Below, piece by piece: positions 50,401 through 60,321 of a stretch of 64,000 nt of DNA; positions within the stretch are counted from its first letter, which is position 1; every line of letters starts with the position of its first letter. The stretch is from Vicia villosa (Eukaryota; Streptophyta; Magnoliopsida; Fabales; Fabaceae). Under the pieces are notes generated by a model. It worked only from the letters and a program-made list of their open reading frames with translations, searched no databases and was not told the DNA's origin. A program made the translations under genes and the position numbers. The stretch spans positions 13,514,497-13,578,496 of the forward strand of contig NC_081182.1 of NCBI RefSeq assembly GCF_029867415.1, read 5' to 3'.

Positions 50401-50860
50401 AGGTGAAGTGGTAAGGAACAAAGCCAGACTGGTGGCTCAGGGTTATAGTCAGCAAGAAGGGATTGACTATACAGAAACCTTTGCACCGGTGGCCAGGTTA
50501 GAATCTATTCGTCTATTAATTTCTTTTGCCACTCAACATAACATCACTCTCTATCAAATGGATGTTAAGAGTGCCTTCTTAAATGGTTATATAGATGAAG
50601 AAGTTTATGTCCATCAACCTCCTGGTTTTGAAGACTCTATGTCTCCTAATCATGTTTTTAAACTAAAGAAATCATTGTATGGATTGAAACAGGCTCCCAG
50701 AGCTTGGTATGAACGCTTAAGTTCTTTCCTTCTGGATAATGGTTTCACTAGAGGAAAAGTGGACACTACTCTCTTTTGTAAAACCTTTAAAAGGGATATT
50801 TTAATTTGTCAAATATATGTAGATGATATTATTTTTTTTTGCATTCATATCAAACCCTAG
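47483..50860 (+). pseudogene. Sirevirus gag-pol, truncated in reverse transcriptase
   Basis: A single open frame of 1125 codons. Gag: about residues 25-230 (PPVFDGENFEYWKDKLESY). CCHC knuckle CYECNEPGHFKNEC near residue 312. Protease DSGCSRHM near 402. Integrase: WHRRLGH near 529, LCEACQKGK near 564, then a catalytic D (HIDLFGP), D (SDHGGEF) and E (GVVERKN) with the canonical D-x35-E spacing. RT: QMDVKSAFLNG, LYGLKQAPRAWYERL and the catalytic YVDD near the very end. The frame then stops after a few unrelated residues. The rest of RT and all of RNase H are absent; a full copia polyprotein would run several hundred residues longer. Up to the break the frame has no stop, so the loss was one deletion rather than slow decay. 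Confidence 0.92.
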
Positions 50861-50884
50861 CTGTTCATTATCTGCAAATCCATC

Positions 50885-51280
50885 ATGAACTCTTCATCAA
50901 GCCCAGGAAACCATGGAAAAGATCAAAACAACAAAAGAAAAGCTGTTGAAACATCTCCTTCCAAACCCAAAAAGATAAAAATCACCTATGATCCTCTCAA
51001 GGTGAATCCATTCGAAGCAATGTTATCTGGAAACTATTCTAGACGTGTGTTTCAACCTCCTGGTGAAAGCCCTCCATCATCTCCATCTTCTTCCTCATCT
51101 TGTTTCCTTCTAGACTCAACTTCCTCTTCATCTAACCTTTCCTCTCCCTCAACCCATTCCGAAGAAATCTCTTCATCTTCACCCGCTGAGAATGTTGTCT
51201 CTGATAAAGATCGTGGAAGATCTGCATCAGAACCAAGTCTCCCTGACCCCTCGCCTGGAAGTCCAAGAAGCAGTCAATGA
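50885..51280 (+). CDS. Small ORF downstream of pol in the Sirevirus, function unknown
   Basis: 131 codons (MNSSSSPGNHGKDQNN...). A basic, nuclear-signal-like N-terminal part (KRKAVETSPSKPKKIKI) is followed by a very Ser/Pro-rich acidic region. Sireviruses often carry an envelope-like ORF after pol, so this may be the N-terminal remainder of such an ORF left after the deletion that removed RNase H. I see no membrane segment. It could also be non-coding by now. Confidence 0.4.
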   Translation: MNSSSSPGNHGKDQNNKRKAVETSPSKPKKIKITYDPLKVNPFEAMLSGNYSRRVFQPPGESPPSSPSSSSSCFLLDSTSSSSNLSSPSTHSEEISSSSPAENVVSDKDRGRSASEPSLPDPSPGSPRSSQ

Positions 51281-52003
51281 GGCGTTTCACTCCTTCATGG
51301 CATGCTGGCACAGACTTTGTCTTAGCTAGGGTCTTAGGTTTTGGTCTTAGTAGTTTTCTTTTCCTTGTTGCATCTGCTTGTTAAAACATCTTCATGTAAT
51401 ATCTTTTGATTATCAATGAAAAATTTCCTTGTTTTTACATTCCAGTGATTTTATTTGTCGTTTTATTCATCTGAATCTTTTGAAATATTCTTTTTGATGT
51501 TATGACAAAAAGGGGGAGAAGATAAATGATAAATGATTTGATTAAATCTATCAGTTGCTGGGTAAAGCTCCCACACATTTACTAACAAGAACTGCAAGTT
51601 CTATATGGTTTAAGTGTTTTGCAGGTATAAAGAAGTGAAGAGAATCTTCAAAGCAAACACAAGAAGCAAAACCATGGAAACTGAAGCAAGCTGAGTGCTA
51701 TCAAGCTTCAGAAATCAGAAGCAAGAAAGAAGAATAAATCAGAAGCACTGATAATAGAATTTGATCCATATTTGTCTATTTGATTTGACAAAATTCTATT
51801 TGCTCTGATACATTATTTTAGCCTATATGGCTCTGATACATATCATGTGTTCTCATATACATTTTATGTTCTGACTCGTTCATGCTGACTTTTGTCGTTT
51901 AGTTTTTGTTCTGTAACATTTCAGGATGTAGAGATGCTCTGATGATGCTCTGGTACATTCAACAATGTTCTGATACAAATCTAGCATGAAGTGATGTTGG
52001 TAG

Positions 52004-52215
52004 AAATTCAAAGCTCTGAAGCTATCCGAGGGAAGCAGAAATCAGAAGCTGCGAAGGTTCTAAAGGTCCAGAAAACTCAAGTTCTGAAGCTGTCCTAAAT
52101 GGAAGCAGAAATCAGAAGCTGTGAGTGTTCTAGGGATCTAAGGAAATTCTAGTTCTGAAGCTGTCCAATGGAAGCAGAAGTCAGAAGCTATGAATTCTCT
52201 GAAGACAGAAGCTTA
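52004..52215 (+). repeat. Tandem repeats with GAAGCAGAAATCAGAAGCT in the Sirevirus 3' region
   Basis: Three units of about 70 bp (near 52019, 52087 and 52157), each with AGTTCTGAAGCTGTCC-like and GGAAGCAGAAATCAGAAGCT words. Non-coding. Confidence 0.75.
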
Positions 52216-52280
52216 TATGATCGTCTCTACCGAAATAATCAGGGAAGTCTTTTATTAAAGTTCTTCGAGTATTTATTTCA

Positions 52281-52328
52281 GGGGGAGATTATTTATCTCA
52301 GGGGGAGATTGTTAATCTCAGGGGGAGA
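52281..52328 (+). promoter_or_regulatory. Multiple polypurine tracts of the Sirevirus
   Basis: GGGGGAGA occurs at 52281, 52301 and 52321, at exact 20-bp spacing, each preceded by CTCA or TTCA. A fourth tract (AAAAAGGGGGAGATT) lies directly before the 3' LTR and another (AAAAAGGGGGAGAAG) near 51508. Repeated tracts of this kind are reported for Sireviruses. Confidence 0.8.
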
Positions 52329-52442
52329 CATATTCATATGCTTATGCTATAGCTGTGTAATTTGTCTTTTGCCGTCTGTTCTTTCTGATCGCAAATTCAT
52401 ATCATTTATATATGTTTTTGTCATCATCAAAAAGGGGGAGAT

Positions 52443-53650
52443 TGTTAGAACAAGATTTGTTCTGATCAATTATCTTAGTTTTGATGATAACAATAATATG
52501 AATTTTGCTTAAGATAATATGGTACTCTAATCCAATGCGATTTCCCTTTCAGGAAATATATAAAGAGTACGCATAATTCAGCGCTCAGAAGCTTTGTCTC
52601 AAAGGGTTCAGCATGCAACATCAGAACATGGTCTGGCAAGACATCAGAAGATGGTCGAAGCAGAATCAGAACATGGGTCTATGGAAGCATCAGAAGAACA
52701 AGAGAACAGAAGCACTGAAGTTCTGATGGTATCACGCTCAGAAGCACTTCAAGGTCAGAAGATCAGAAGATGCTATGCATCAAGCTGTTTGACTCTGATG
52801 ATATTCAAACGTTGTATTCACAAACATCAGATCAAAAGGAAGTACAAGTGGCAAGCTACGCTGACTGACAAAAGGAACGTTAAAAGCTATTCTAGGCTAC
52901 GTCAGTAGACACAGCGTGAACAAGGCTCGAGGTAGTTGACAAAAGCGTATAACATTAAATGCGATGCTGTACGGAACACGCAAAGCATTAAATGCACTCA
53001 ACGGTCATCTTCTCCAACGCCTATAAATATGAAGTTCTGATGAGAAGCAAGGTTAACGATCCTGAACAAAACAACTCATATTAAACTTGCTCAAACGCTG
53101 TTCAAATCAAAACTCAGAATCTTCATCTTCATCAAAGCTCACTACATTGCTGTTGTAATATATTAGTGAGATTAAGCTTAAACGTTAAGAGAAATATCAC
53201 AGTTTGTGATTATCGCTTTTAAGAAGCATTTGTAATACTCTTAGAATTGATTACATTAAGTTGTAAGGAACTAGAGTGATCGTGTGGATCAGAATACTCT
53301 AGGAAGTCTTAGAGGTTATCTAAGCAGGTTGTAACTAGAGTGATCGTGTGGATCAGTAGACTCTAGAAAAGTCTTAGAGGGTATCTAAGCAGTTGTTCCT
53401 GGAGTGATCAGTGTGTGATCAGAAGACTCTGGAAGACTTAGTTGCTGACTAAGTGGAAAACCATTGTAATCCGTGCGATTAGTGGATTAAATCCTCAGTT
53501 GAGGTAAATCATCTCTGCGGGGGTGGACTGGAGTAGTTTAGTTAACAACGAACCAGGATAAAAATAACTGTGCAATTTATTTTTATCTGTCAAGTTTTTA
53601 AAGCTACACTTATTCAAACCCCCCCTTTCTAAGTGTTTTTCTATCCTTCA
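52443..53650 (+). repeat. 3' LTR of the Sirevirus
   Basis: Same length (1208 bp) as the 5' LTR. The two differences seen are at the GCAATTTCCC/GCGATTTCCC position and at CAAATGCTG/CAAACGCTG. Confidence 0.93.
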
Positions 53651-55251
53651 GTTGAGCTGTGGGTTCAAATTTTCCAACTTCCTTTTGGTTTCATGAACGA
53701 AGAGGTCGGTGTTCTTATTGGTAATCATATCGGTAAGTTCATTGCCTATGATCAAAAGAACGGATACGGGACTTGGAGGAGATATATGAGAATTAGAGTT
53801 TCTATTAATGTGCAAGAATCTCTGAAGAAAGGTTGGGCTTTTGAGTGGCTTGGAGGCGATGTTATCCATGTTAGTTTCAAATACGAGAAGCTTGGAATCT
53901 TCTGTTTCCATTGTGGTATCCTGGGACATTCTGAAAACTTTTGTCCTAAAATTAACAAGTCAACAAACGAAGAGGTCGTGCGAAGCTGGGGAAATTCTGT
54001 CCGTGCAGAAAATGGCTCTTTTGACAGCAACAATTCGAATAAGTGGTTGAGAGGGGGAGGTCGAGGTGCTGGGGGCAGAAGTCAACATGGTCGTGAAAAT
54101 GGGCGAGTCGGTGATAACGCTTTTGTCAATGCAAACTTGAATGCCACTACTATCAATCACTCCCTATTTGGTAAAGTATTGATAGACAGAGATCCTTCCT
54201 CTAAGCTATTAGTCTTTTACAAACGTGGAAACGATACCGAAACTCAATCCGGAGGGAGCCCAAGCTGGACTTGCTTTAAGCCTTCAGAGAAGATCGAAAT
54301 TGCGACAACAAATTCTTCTTATATGTCCAGCTCTACCAGTGCTAATATGGTGACTCTTCCAAGCGTTAATACGGAGTTGGCGGTTCTGCTTCGAGAGAAG
54401 GCTGCGGTCAGTATAAAGGGCACGCAGGAGTTGAATTGTGTCGTTAACAAGTCTCCAAATGTAGATGTGAAGCAGTATTTTCTCAATCAGGTCGAAGCAC
54501 CAACTTTTTGTAACTCGGTTCTGAACTTGGACAACACAAACGCTGTTGGAAAATTTCTGGAAGTCGAAGCCAGACCCCGGATGCTGCTGATTAACGAAGG
54601 AGGGGGACGGGAAGATGACGAGAGGAGGGATAACACTTTTATGAACAGGTCACGAATTGGCCAAGGTAGCAATGTTGTAAAGAATGTGGAATCTGTAGAA
54701 AGAGGAAGAATTACTCAGGCCCAGAATATATCTCAAATCTCACTTGATGGAAACAAAGTTACCTTTGATAACTTTGCCATAACTCAGTCTGTTGAACCTT
54801 AACAGGCAGCCCTCAATGCACAAGCTATGAGAGACATGACTCAGGCCACGGGACGGATGATAGCCGCTACTGGAACTAAGTTGGAGCGTATAGCAGCCAA
54901 AGATACTTCAGCGGGACAAAACTCTATTAGAATTCCTACCACAAAGGTCTCTATGAAAAATCAAGCTCGCCATAAAATTCCGATTAAAAATATATTGTTG
55001 AATGAAGGGAACAATGTTCTTGAAGATATTTTTGTGGGTTTAACTGTGAAGAAGAGGTCCCGAATAGAGGAGAATGGAACAGCCGCGACAAAGCCCAAAG
55101 CGGCGAAATGTGTGAATGAAGACACAGTCTGTAGTGATGATGCTGGAAAACTCAATTTAGCTGCTGGAAATGACACAACCATGCAGGATGAAGCTGGAAA
55201 CGATGTTGATTTTGTAATGGCAGGCACTGTTAATCAGGCCTGCCAAGAGCC

Positions 55252-58200
55252 ATGAATGTTATTAGCTGGAACTGTCGGGGTCTAGGTAGCCCGAGCACAG
55301 TTCCGAACTTAAAGTAACTCATCCGAAGATATAAACCGGATGTTTTATTTCTGTTTGAAACAATAAGTAATGCTAATGAAATTGAGGAATTACGATATTT
55401 GTTGGGTTTTGAGTCGTGTTTTACTGTTAATAGAGAAGGCAGAGGTGGTGGACTGGCAATTTTATGGAAGTTTTCTAATTTTTGTTTAATTCAGAGTTAC
55501 TCTATCAATCATATTGATGTTATTGTTCATGATTCAAGAGTTGGCAATTGGAGACTCACTGGTTATTATGGACATACTGAAGCTTCTCGTAGGAGGACTT
55601 CTTGGAATTTAATTCGCAATCTCGCTGATTATTCTAATTCACCTTGGTGTATATTGGGAGATTTCAACGATATATTGTCGCCTGATGAAAAAAAGGAAGA
55701 GTAGAAAGACCAAACTGGTTAATCAGCGGGTTCAGACAAGCGGTTCAAGATGCTGGCTTGGTAGACATCCCAATGGAAGGTTACGTATTCACGTGGTTCA
55801 AAAGTCTAGGTACGGCGCGAGCCGTTGAAGAAAAATTGGATAGAGCTATGGCAAACAACGCTTGGTGCGGGCTGTTTCTGAATTCTAAGATGAAGAGCTT
55901 ACCGGCTACAACCTCTGATCACTACCCCATCTTTCTCTGCTGTGATCCGTCTTCGGCTTACGTAACGACTCGGAAAGTATTCAGATTCGAGAATGCTTGG
56001 TTGTTGGAACCAGGTTTCAGTGATTTTGTTCATGAACAGTGGCTTAGACATGGTGAACATTATGACAGTATTATGAAGAAATTGGAAGTTTGTGGGGATA
56101 GTTTGCTTCACTGGAGTAAAAATAATAGCAACAAGACTAGAACTGATATTGAGAGTATCAGTAGAAAGCTTAATATTATTAGACAGCATGTTGAAGGGGA
56201 TAATTTTAATTACTTTTCAGCTCTTAAACGCCGCTTGAATTCTCTTCTGGTTAAAGATGATATATTCTGGAAACAAAGAGCAAAAGTGCATTGGTATAAG
56301 GACGATGATTTGAATACTCGCTTCTTTCATATTTCTGCTTCTACTAGAAAAAATATCAATACAATTCGGTCGCTCACTAATGATGATGGGGAAGTTATCA
56401 GAACTTCGGAAGGGATGTGTAAATTAGCTCATGACTACTTTATTGATTTATTTCAGAAAAAGCCAAGTTCTCGGGACCAGGTTCTTAAAGCTATTAACAC
56501 ATCCATTACTACTGAAGATAACAATATGTTGACTAATCCGTTTGTTATTACTGAATTTAAAGAGGCTATTTTTTCTATGCAAGCGGATAAAAGTCCGGGT
56601 CCTGATGGTTTTAATCCCGACTTCTACCATCAATTTTGGGATATATGTGGGGTCGAAATCTTCAATGCCAGTTGCTTATGGCTGGAAAGCGACATTTTTC
56701 CTGATAAGCTCAATTCGACAAATATCACTCTTATTCCGAAAGGAGATTCCCAAACCACCATGAAAGATTGGAGACCGATTGCACTGTGTAATGTTTTGTA
56801 TAAAATTATAGCTAAAGTTCTCGCTAATCGGCTTAAGCGAGTCCTTGACATATGTATTTTTGATAACCAATCGGCTTTTGTGCCGGGAAGATCTATTTTG
56901 GACAATGTCATGGTAGCTATTGAGTTGGTGCATCATATGAAGGCAAAGACTAAAGGTAAGATTGGAGACATAGCTCTTAAACTTGATATCAGCAAAGCTT
57001 ACGATAGAATGGATTGGGATTATCTTAAGTATGTACTTTCTACTATGGGTTTCTGTCAGAAATGGATTGGGTGGATTATGCTTTGTGTAGAAACTGTTGA
57101 TTATTCTGTGGGTGTGAATGGTAACATGGTGGGTCCGATTGTTCCGGGACGGGGATTGAGGCAAGGTGACCCTTTGTCTCCGTATTTGTTTATTTTATGC
57201 TCTGAAGGACTCTCAGCCCTCATTAAACAAGCAGAAGCGCGAGGAGATATTCATGGTGTTAAAATTTGTAAGAATGCTCCCATTATCTCTCATTTACTTT
57301 TTCCCGACGATTGTTTCCTTTTCTTCAGAGCAGCTGTTAGCGAAGCAAATATGATGAAGAATATTCTTACCACTTATGAAGAAGCCTCTGGTCAAGCTAT
57401 CAATTTCCAGAAGTCTGAATTCTATTGTAGTAGAAATGTTGATTTTGGACTTAGAAATCTCTTGGCTGGTACCTTAGGAGTTCAACAAGTATTAGGTACC
57501 GGAAAACATCTTGGTCCCCTCTATGATAGGAAGAAACAGGAAAGCTACTTTCAAGTTTATCAAAGACAGAATTTGGAAGAAGATAAGCTCTTGGAGTAGT
57601 TGAAGTCTCTCGCAAGAAGGTAGGGAAATGCTTATAAAATCTGTTCTCCAATCTATTCTGACATATATTATGAGTATCTTCTTACTTCCTTCCTCCTTGA
57701 TTGATGAAATTGAAAAAATGTTGAACTCGTTCTGGTGGGGTCATACAAAAGATAACTCAAGAGGTATTCATTGGTTATCATGGGACAAGCTATCTATGCC
57801 TAAGAAATTTAGTGGTATGGGGTTCAAAAATCTAAGTGCTTTCAATTATGCCATGTTAAGCAAACAAGCTTGGAGCCTTATGACTAAGCCTAACACCTTG
57901 TTTCGCGCCTTTACAAGGCTAGATACTTTCCCAAGTGTGATTTTCTTAGTTCAGAGATTGGACATAATCCGAGTTACGTCTGGCGTAGTATTTGGAGTGC
58001 TAAATTTGTGGTGCGAGGAGGGTACAAGTGGAGCATTGGTACGGGCGAGTGCATCTCGGTTTGGGATCAAAACTGGTTATACGACAGCTCTGCGGTTACT
58101 AATTTGTGGCCCGACAATCCGATGGTGGCAAATCTCAAAGATTCGGATCTTATTAACCCAACTGGCAAACAATGGAAGTTGAATTTGATTTATCTGTTAG

Positions 58201-59333
58201 TAGGTGGTGAAGTGGCGCAGAAAATTGCAAACACTCCATTATTCGAAGCGGTTCATGAGGATAGAGTGTTTTGGAATCTTGAGAAGAATGGTATTTTTTC
58301 TGTGCGTAGTGCCTATCGTTACTGTGTCAACGAAGCCATAGACACCTCTCATCTGCGTATTGTTAAAAATTGGGGTTTAATTTAGAATATGAAGATCCCT
58401 CCAAGAGTCAAGAACTTCCTGTGGCGCTTATGTAGAAATTATGTCCCTACTAGAACACGCCTCATTGACAAAGGTGTCGGGTGTCCTGATAGTTGTGTGA
58501 TATGTGGGAATGGTTATGAGAATAATAATCATTTATATTTTCAGTGTCCTAAGAGTATTGTCTGTTGGGAAAAAGTGGGGCTTTGGCAAACTATTCAGCA
58601 GTTAGTCAACAACGAAGGAGATTTTAGTTCTGTTGTATTTTCTTTTATGCAGGTCTCTACTCATGAAAATCAGGCGGTCTTTTCTACTATCTTGTGGAGT
58701 ATTTGGAAAAGAAGAAACAATGCCCTTTAGAATCAAATCGAGGATTCTCCAGATAATATCTGCTTGCGAGGTTCGCATCTATTATCAGGTTGGCGAGACG
58801 CTCAACGGGCCAGGAACATAGCTTCTCCTATAGATCAATCAGTAACCGATCCTAAGTAGTGTAAGCCACACACCGGTTGGCTAAAATGCAACATTGATGC
58901 ATCTTTTTCTAGCAACAAGGTTGGTATAGGTGCCTGTATCAGAAATGATGAGGGTGTTTTTATTACAGCTCGGACAGAATGGCTTTCTCCTATTACTGAT
59001 GTTGATACCGGCGAAGCTCTTGGACTCTTAGCTGCTATTAATTGGGTTTTGGACCTTGGCTATGATAATGTGGTTTTCGAGTCGGACTCTAAAAGTGTAG
59101 TGGATAGTGTGACTATTCCTAAGCCAAACGACTCAGATTTTGGCGCCATTACTCGAGATTGTTATCAGGTCCTGACTCACTCTACTAGGAATTTTCAGGT
59201 TAAGTTCATTAGAAGACAAGCTAATGAAGTTGCTCATGCTTTGGCTAAGGCGGCTCCATCTCTTGCTAGTTTTCATGTTTTTAACGATGTACCTACTTGT
59301 ATTTACAATCTTATTATTAATGAAATGGTTTAG
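55252..59333 (+). pseudogene. L1 ORF2: endonuclease, RT, RNase H, with several stops and frameshifts
   Basis: Starts MNVISWNCRGLGSPS (EEP endonuclease). TAA lies at 55315-55317, and a frameshift in the A run at about 55688-55694. The endonuclease then continues (TWFKSLGTARAVEEKLDRA, SDHYPIFL). Reverse transcriptase: SPGPDGFNPDFY, DWRPIALCNVLYKI, KLDISKAYDRMDW, RQGDPLSPYLF. The catalytic box usually read F/Y-A-D-D is FPDD here (57301-57312). There are frameshifts near 57500-57540 and 57910-57920. The zf-RVT region follows (PPRVKNFLWRL, CVICGNGYENNNHLYFQC), then TAG codons at 58383-58385 and 58728-58730, and another near 58857. The C-terminal RNase H (CNIDASFSSNKVGIGACI, FESDSKSVVDSV) ends at 59331-59333. 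It is non-functional. Confidence 0.9.
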
Positions 59334-59353
59334 TTTCTTGCTGTCAAAAAAAA

Positions 59354-59369
59354 AATCAGCAAACACCAT
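59354..59369. repeat. Target-site duplication of the full-length L1 (3' side)
   Basis: AATCAGCAAACACCAT directly after the A tail. Exact match to 44961-44976. Confidence 0.88.
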
Positions 59370-59595
59370 GGGAGATAATAATTGCATGATGATAAAAAAA
59401 TGGAATAAAATAAATGCTTTGGGCTACAAAAAATGTGGCAACAACGTGGGCCTATTGTTTTTCTTATTCCCACCCTCAGTTTCTATCCCATGTTGCTTGT
59501 AACGCCCCAGACTGCTTTCGGGATGATCGACTAACCCCACAAACCAACACTGGTCTTTTCAGCATGCTTTGACCTCACTGGCACGCTTTCCGGGA

Positions 59596-59661
59596 AACTT
59601 CCCAGAAGGTCACCCATCCCAATACTACTCCAAGTCAAGCACGCTTAACTGTGGAGTTCTT
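59596..59661 (-). other. 5S rRNA-like segment in the Cassandra 3' LTR
   Basis: On the minus strand it reads AGAACTCCACAGTTAAGCG, TGCTTGACTTGGAGTAGTA, then GGGATGGGTGACCTTCTGGG. The pol III internal control regions of 5S genes are recognisable: box A (AGTTAAGCGTGCT), the intermediate element (GGATGGG) and box C (GTGACCTTCTGGGAAGT). It is part of the TRIM, not a 5S gene. Confidence 0.88.
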
Positions 59662-60040
59662 ATGGAATGAGCTACCGAAAAGAAGATGCATCTTGTTGGT
59701 ATAGGTAGTACCTATCAATCCTTATAAGCTTTCCTTCAACCATGCAGTCCCATACCTGCACGGCTTTAGGATACCTCTCATTCCGATGTGGCGACCACCC
59801 TAGCCCCAATTGGCTCCAGGTGTTCCATGCGGTGCAACCACCTCTCGCCTTCTTCGGCCTCGGGTGTTACATGCCCACCAGCTTCCGCATGGTTCGTCCT
59901 CAAACCACATCGTACTGGGAGAGGTCTGGCTCTGATACCATTTGTAACGCCCCAGACTGCTTTCGGGATGATCGACTAACCCCACAAACCAACACTGGTC
60001 TTTTCAGCATGCTTTGACCTCACTGGCACGCTTTCTGGGA

Positions 60041-60106
60041 AACTTCCCAGAAGGTCACCTATCCTAATACTACTCCAAGTCAAGCACGCTTAACTGTGGA
60101 GTTCTT
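60041..60106 (-). other. 5S rRNA-like segment in the Cassandra 5' LTR
   Basis: Same as in the other LTR, except that the intermediate element reads GGATAGG and an adjacent base also differs, a change at a normally conserved pol III position. Box A and box C are unchanged. Confidence 0.88.
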
Positions 60107-60321
60107 ATGGAATGAGCTACCGAAAAGAAGATGCATCTTGTTGGTATAGGTAGTACCTATCAATCCTTATAAGCTTTCCTTCAACCATGCAGTCCCATAC
60201 CTGCACGGCTTTAGGATACCTCTCATTCCGATGTGGCGACCACCCTAGCCCCAATTGGCTCCAGGTGTTCCATGCGGTGCAACCACCCCTCGCCTTCTTC
60301 GGCCTCGGGTGTTACATTGCT

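Larger units (their letters stand above)
46189..53650 (+). mobile_element. Young Sirevirus-type Ty1/copia retrotransposon
   Basis: Two 1208-bp LTRs (46189-47396 and 52443-53650) bound the element, with GTTGA target duplications (46184-46188 and 53651-53655). Reading the LTRs side by side I see only two differences, both transitions, so the insertion is recent. A Met-tRNA primer site (TTGGCATCAGAGC, 47398-47410) follows the 5' LTR, and AAAAAGGGGGAGATTG precedes the 3' LTR. Several extra GGGGGAGA tracts upstream are a known Sirevirus trait. It inserted into the L1 ORF1. The internal region lacks the second half of RT and RNase H, so it is non-autonomous. Confidence 0.93.
45839..55255 (+). pseudogene. 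L1 ORF1 (DUF4283 + CCHC), split by the Sirevirus
   Basis: The first part, 45839-46188, starts MEQNTGTDNAGSS and contains a DUF4283-type region (ENRFMFQFYHVWDLDRV, GGPWLLDNFML). The Sirevirus plus its duplicated GTTGA then intervenes. The second part, about 53656-55255, resumes the domain (VQIFQLPFGFMNEEVG) and has a CCHC zinc knuckle, CFHCGILGHSENFC, near 53905. The long C-terminal part is Ser/Asn-rich. One in-frame TAA at 54800-54802 interrupts it. The ORF ends TGA at 55253-55255, overlapping the ORF2 ATG. This is the RNA-binding protein of the LINE. It is inactive because of the insertion and the stop. Confidence 0.88.
44977..59353 (+). mobile_element. Full-length L1 LINE interrupted by a Sirevirus
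   Basis: A 16-bp TSD (44961-44976 and 59354-59369) and an A-rich tail (about 59346-59355) bound the element. Without the 7.46-kb Sirevirus it is about 6.9 kb, a full-length size. An approximately 860-bp 5' leader (44977-45838, GC-rich at its start) is followed by ORF1 and ORF2, with a four-base overlap (ATGA at 55252-55255). It belongs to a different L1 lineage from the one at 2388-7966, judging by the distinct protein sequences. Multiple stops and frameshifts in ORF2 show it is dead. Confidence 0.92.
59498..60316 (-). mobile_element. Cassandra-type TRIM retrotransposon, complete
   Basis: Two 374-bp LTRs (59498-59871 and 59943-60316) enclose only 71 bp. A 5-bp duplication TTGCT flanks it (59493-59497 and 60317-60321). 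On the minus strand each LTR runs TGTAACACC...GGCGTTACA, and the primer-binding site TGGTATCAGAGCCA (59940-59927) sits two bases after the 5' LTR. A purine-rich GAAGCTGGTGGGCA precedes the 3' LTR. Each LTR holds a 5S rRNA-like segment, the hallmark of Cassandra. The LTRs differ by four transitions. It has no protein coding and depends on other elements to move. It sits in the Ogre-like LTR. Confidence 0.95.

Noticed and set aside
50885..51280. Host gene encoding a Ser-rich nuclear protein
   Set aside because: It lies between the pol remnant and the polypurine tracts of a recently inserted Sirevirus, so it belongs to the element, not to the host. I list it as an element ORF of unknown function.
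59596..59661. 5S rRNA gene
   Set aside because: Only part of the 5S sequence is present, inside each LTR of a TRIM, with sequence changes. This is the known Cassandra arrangement.
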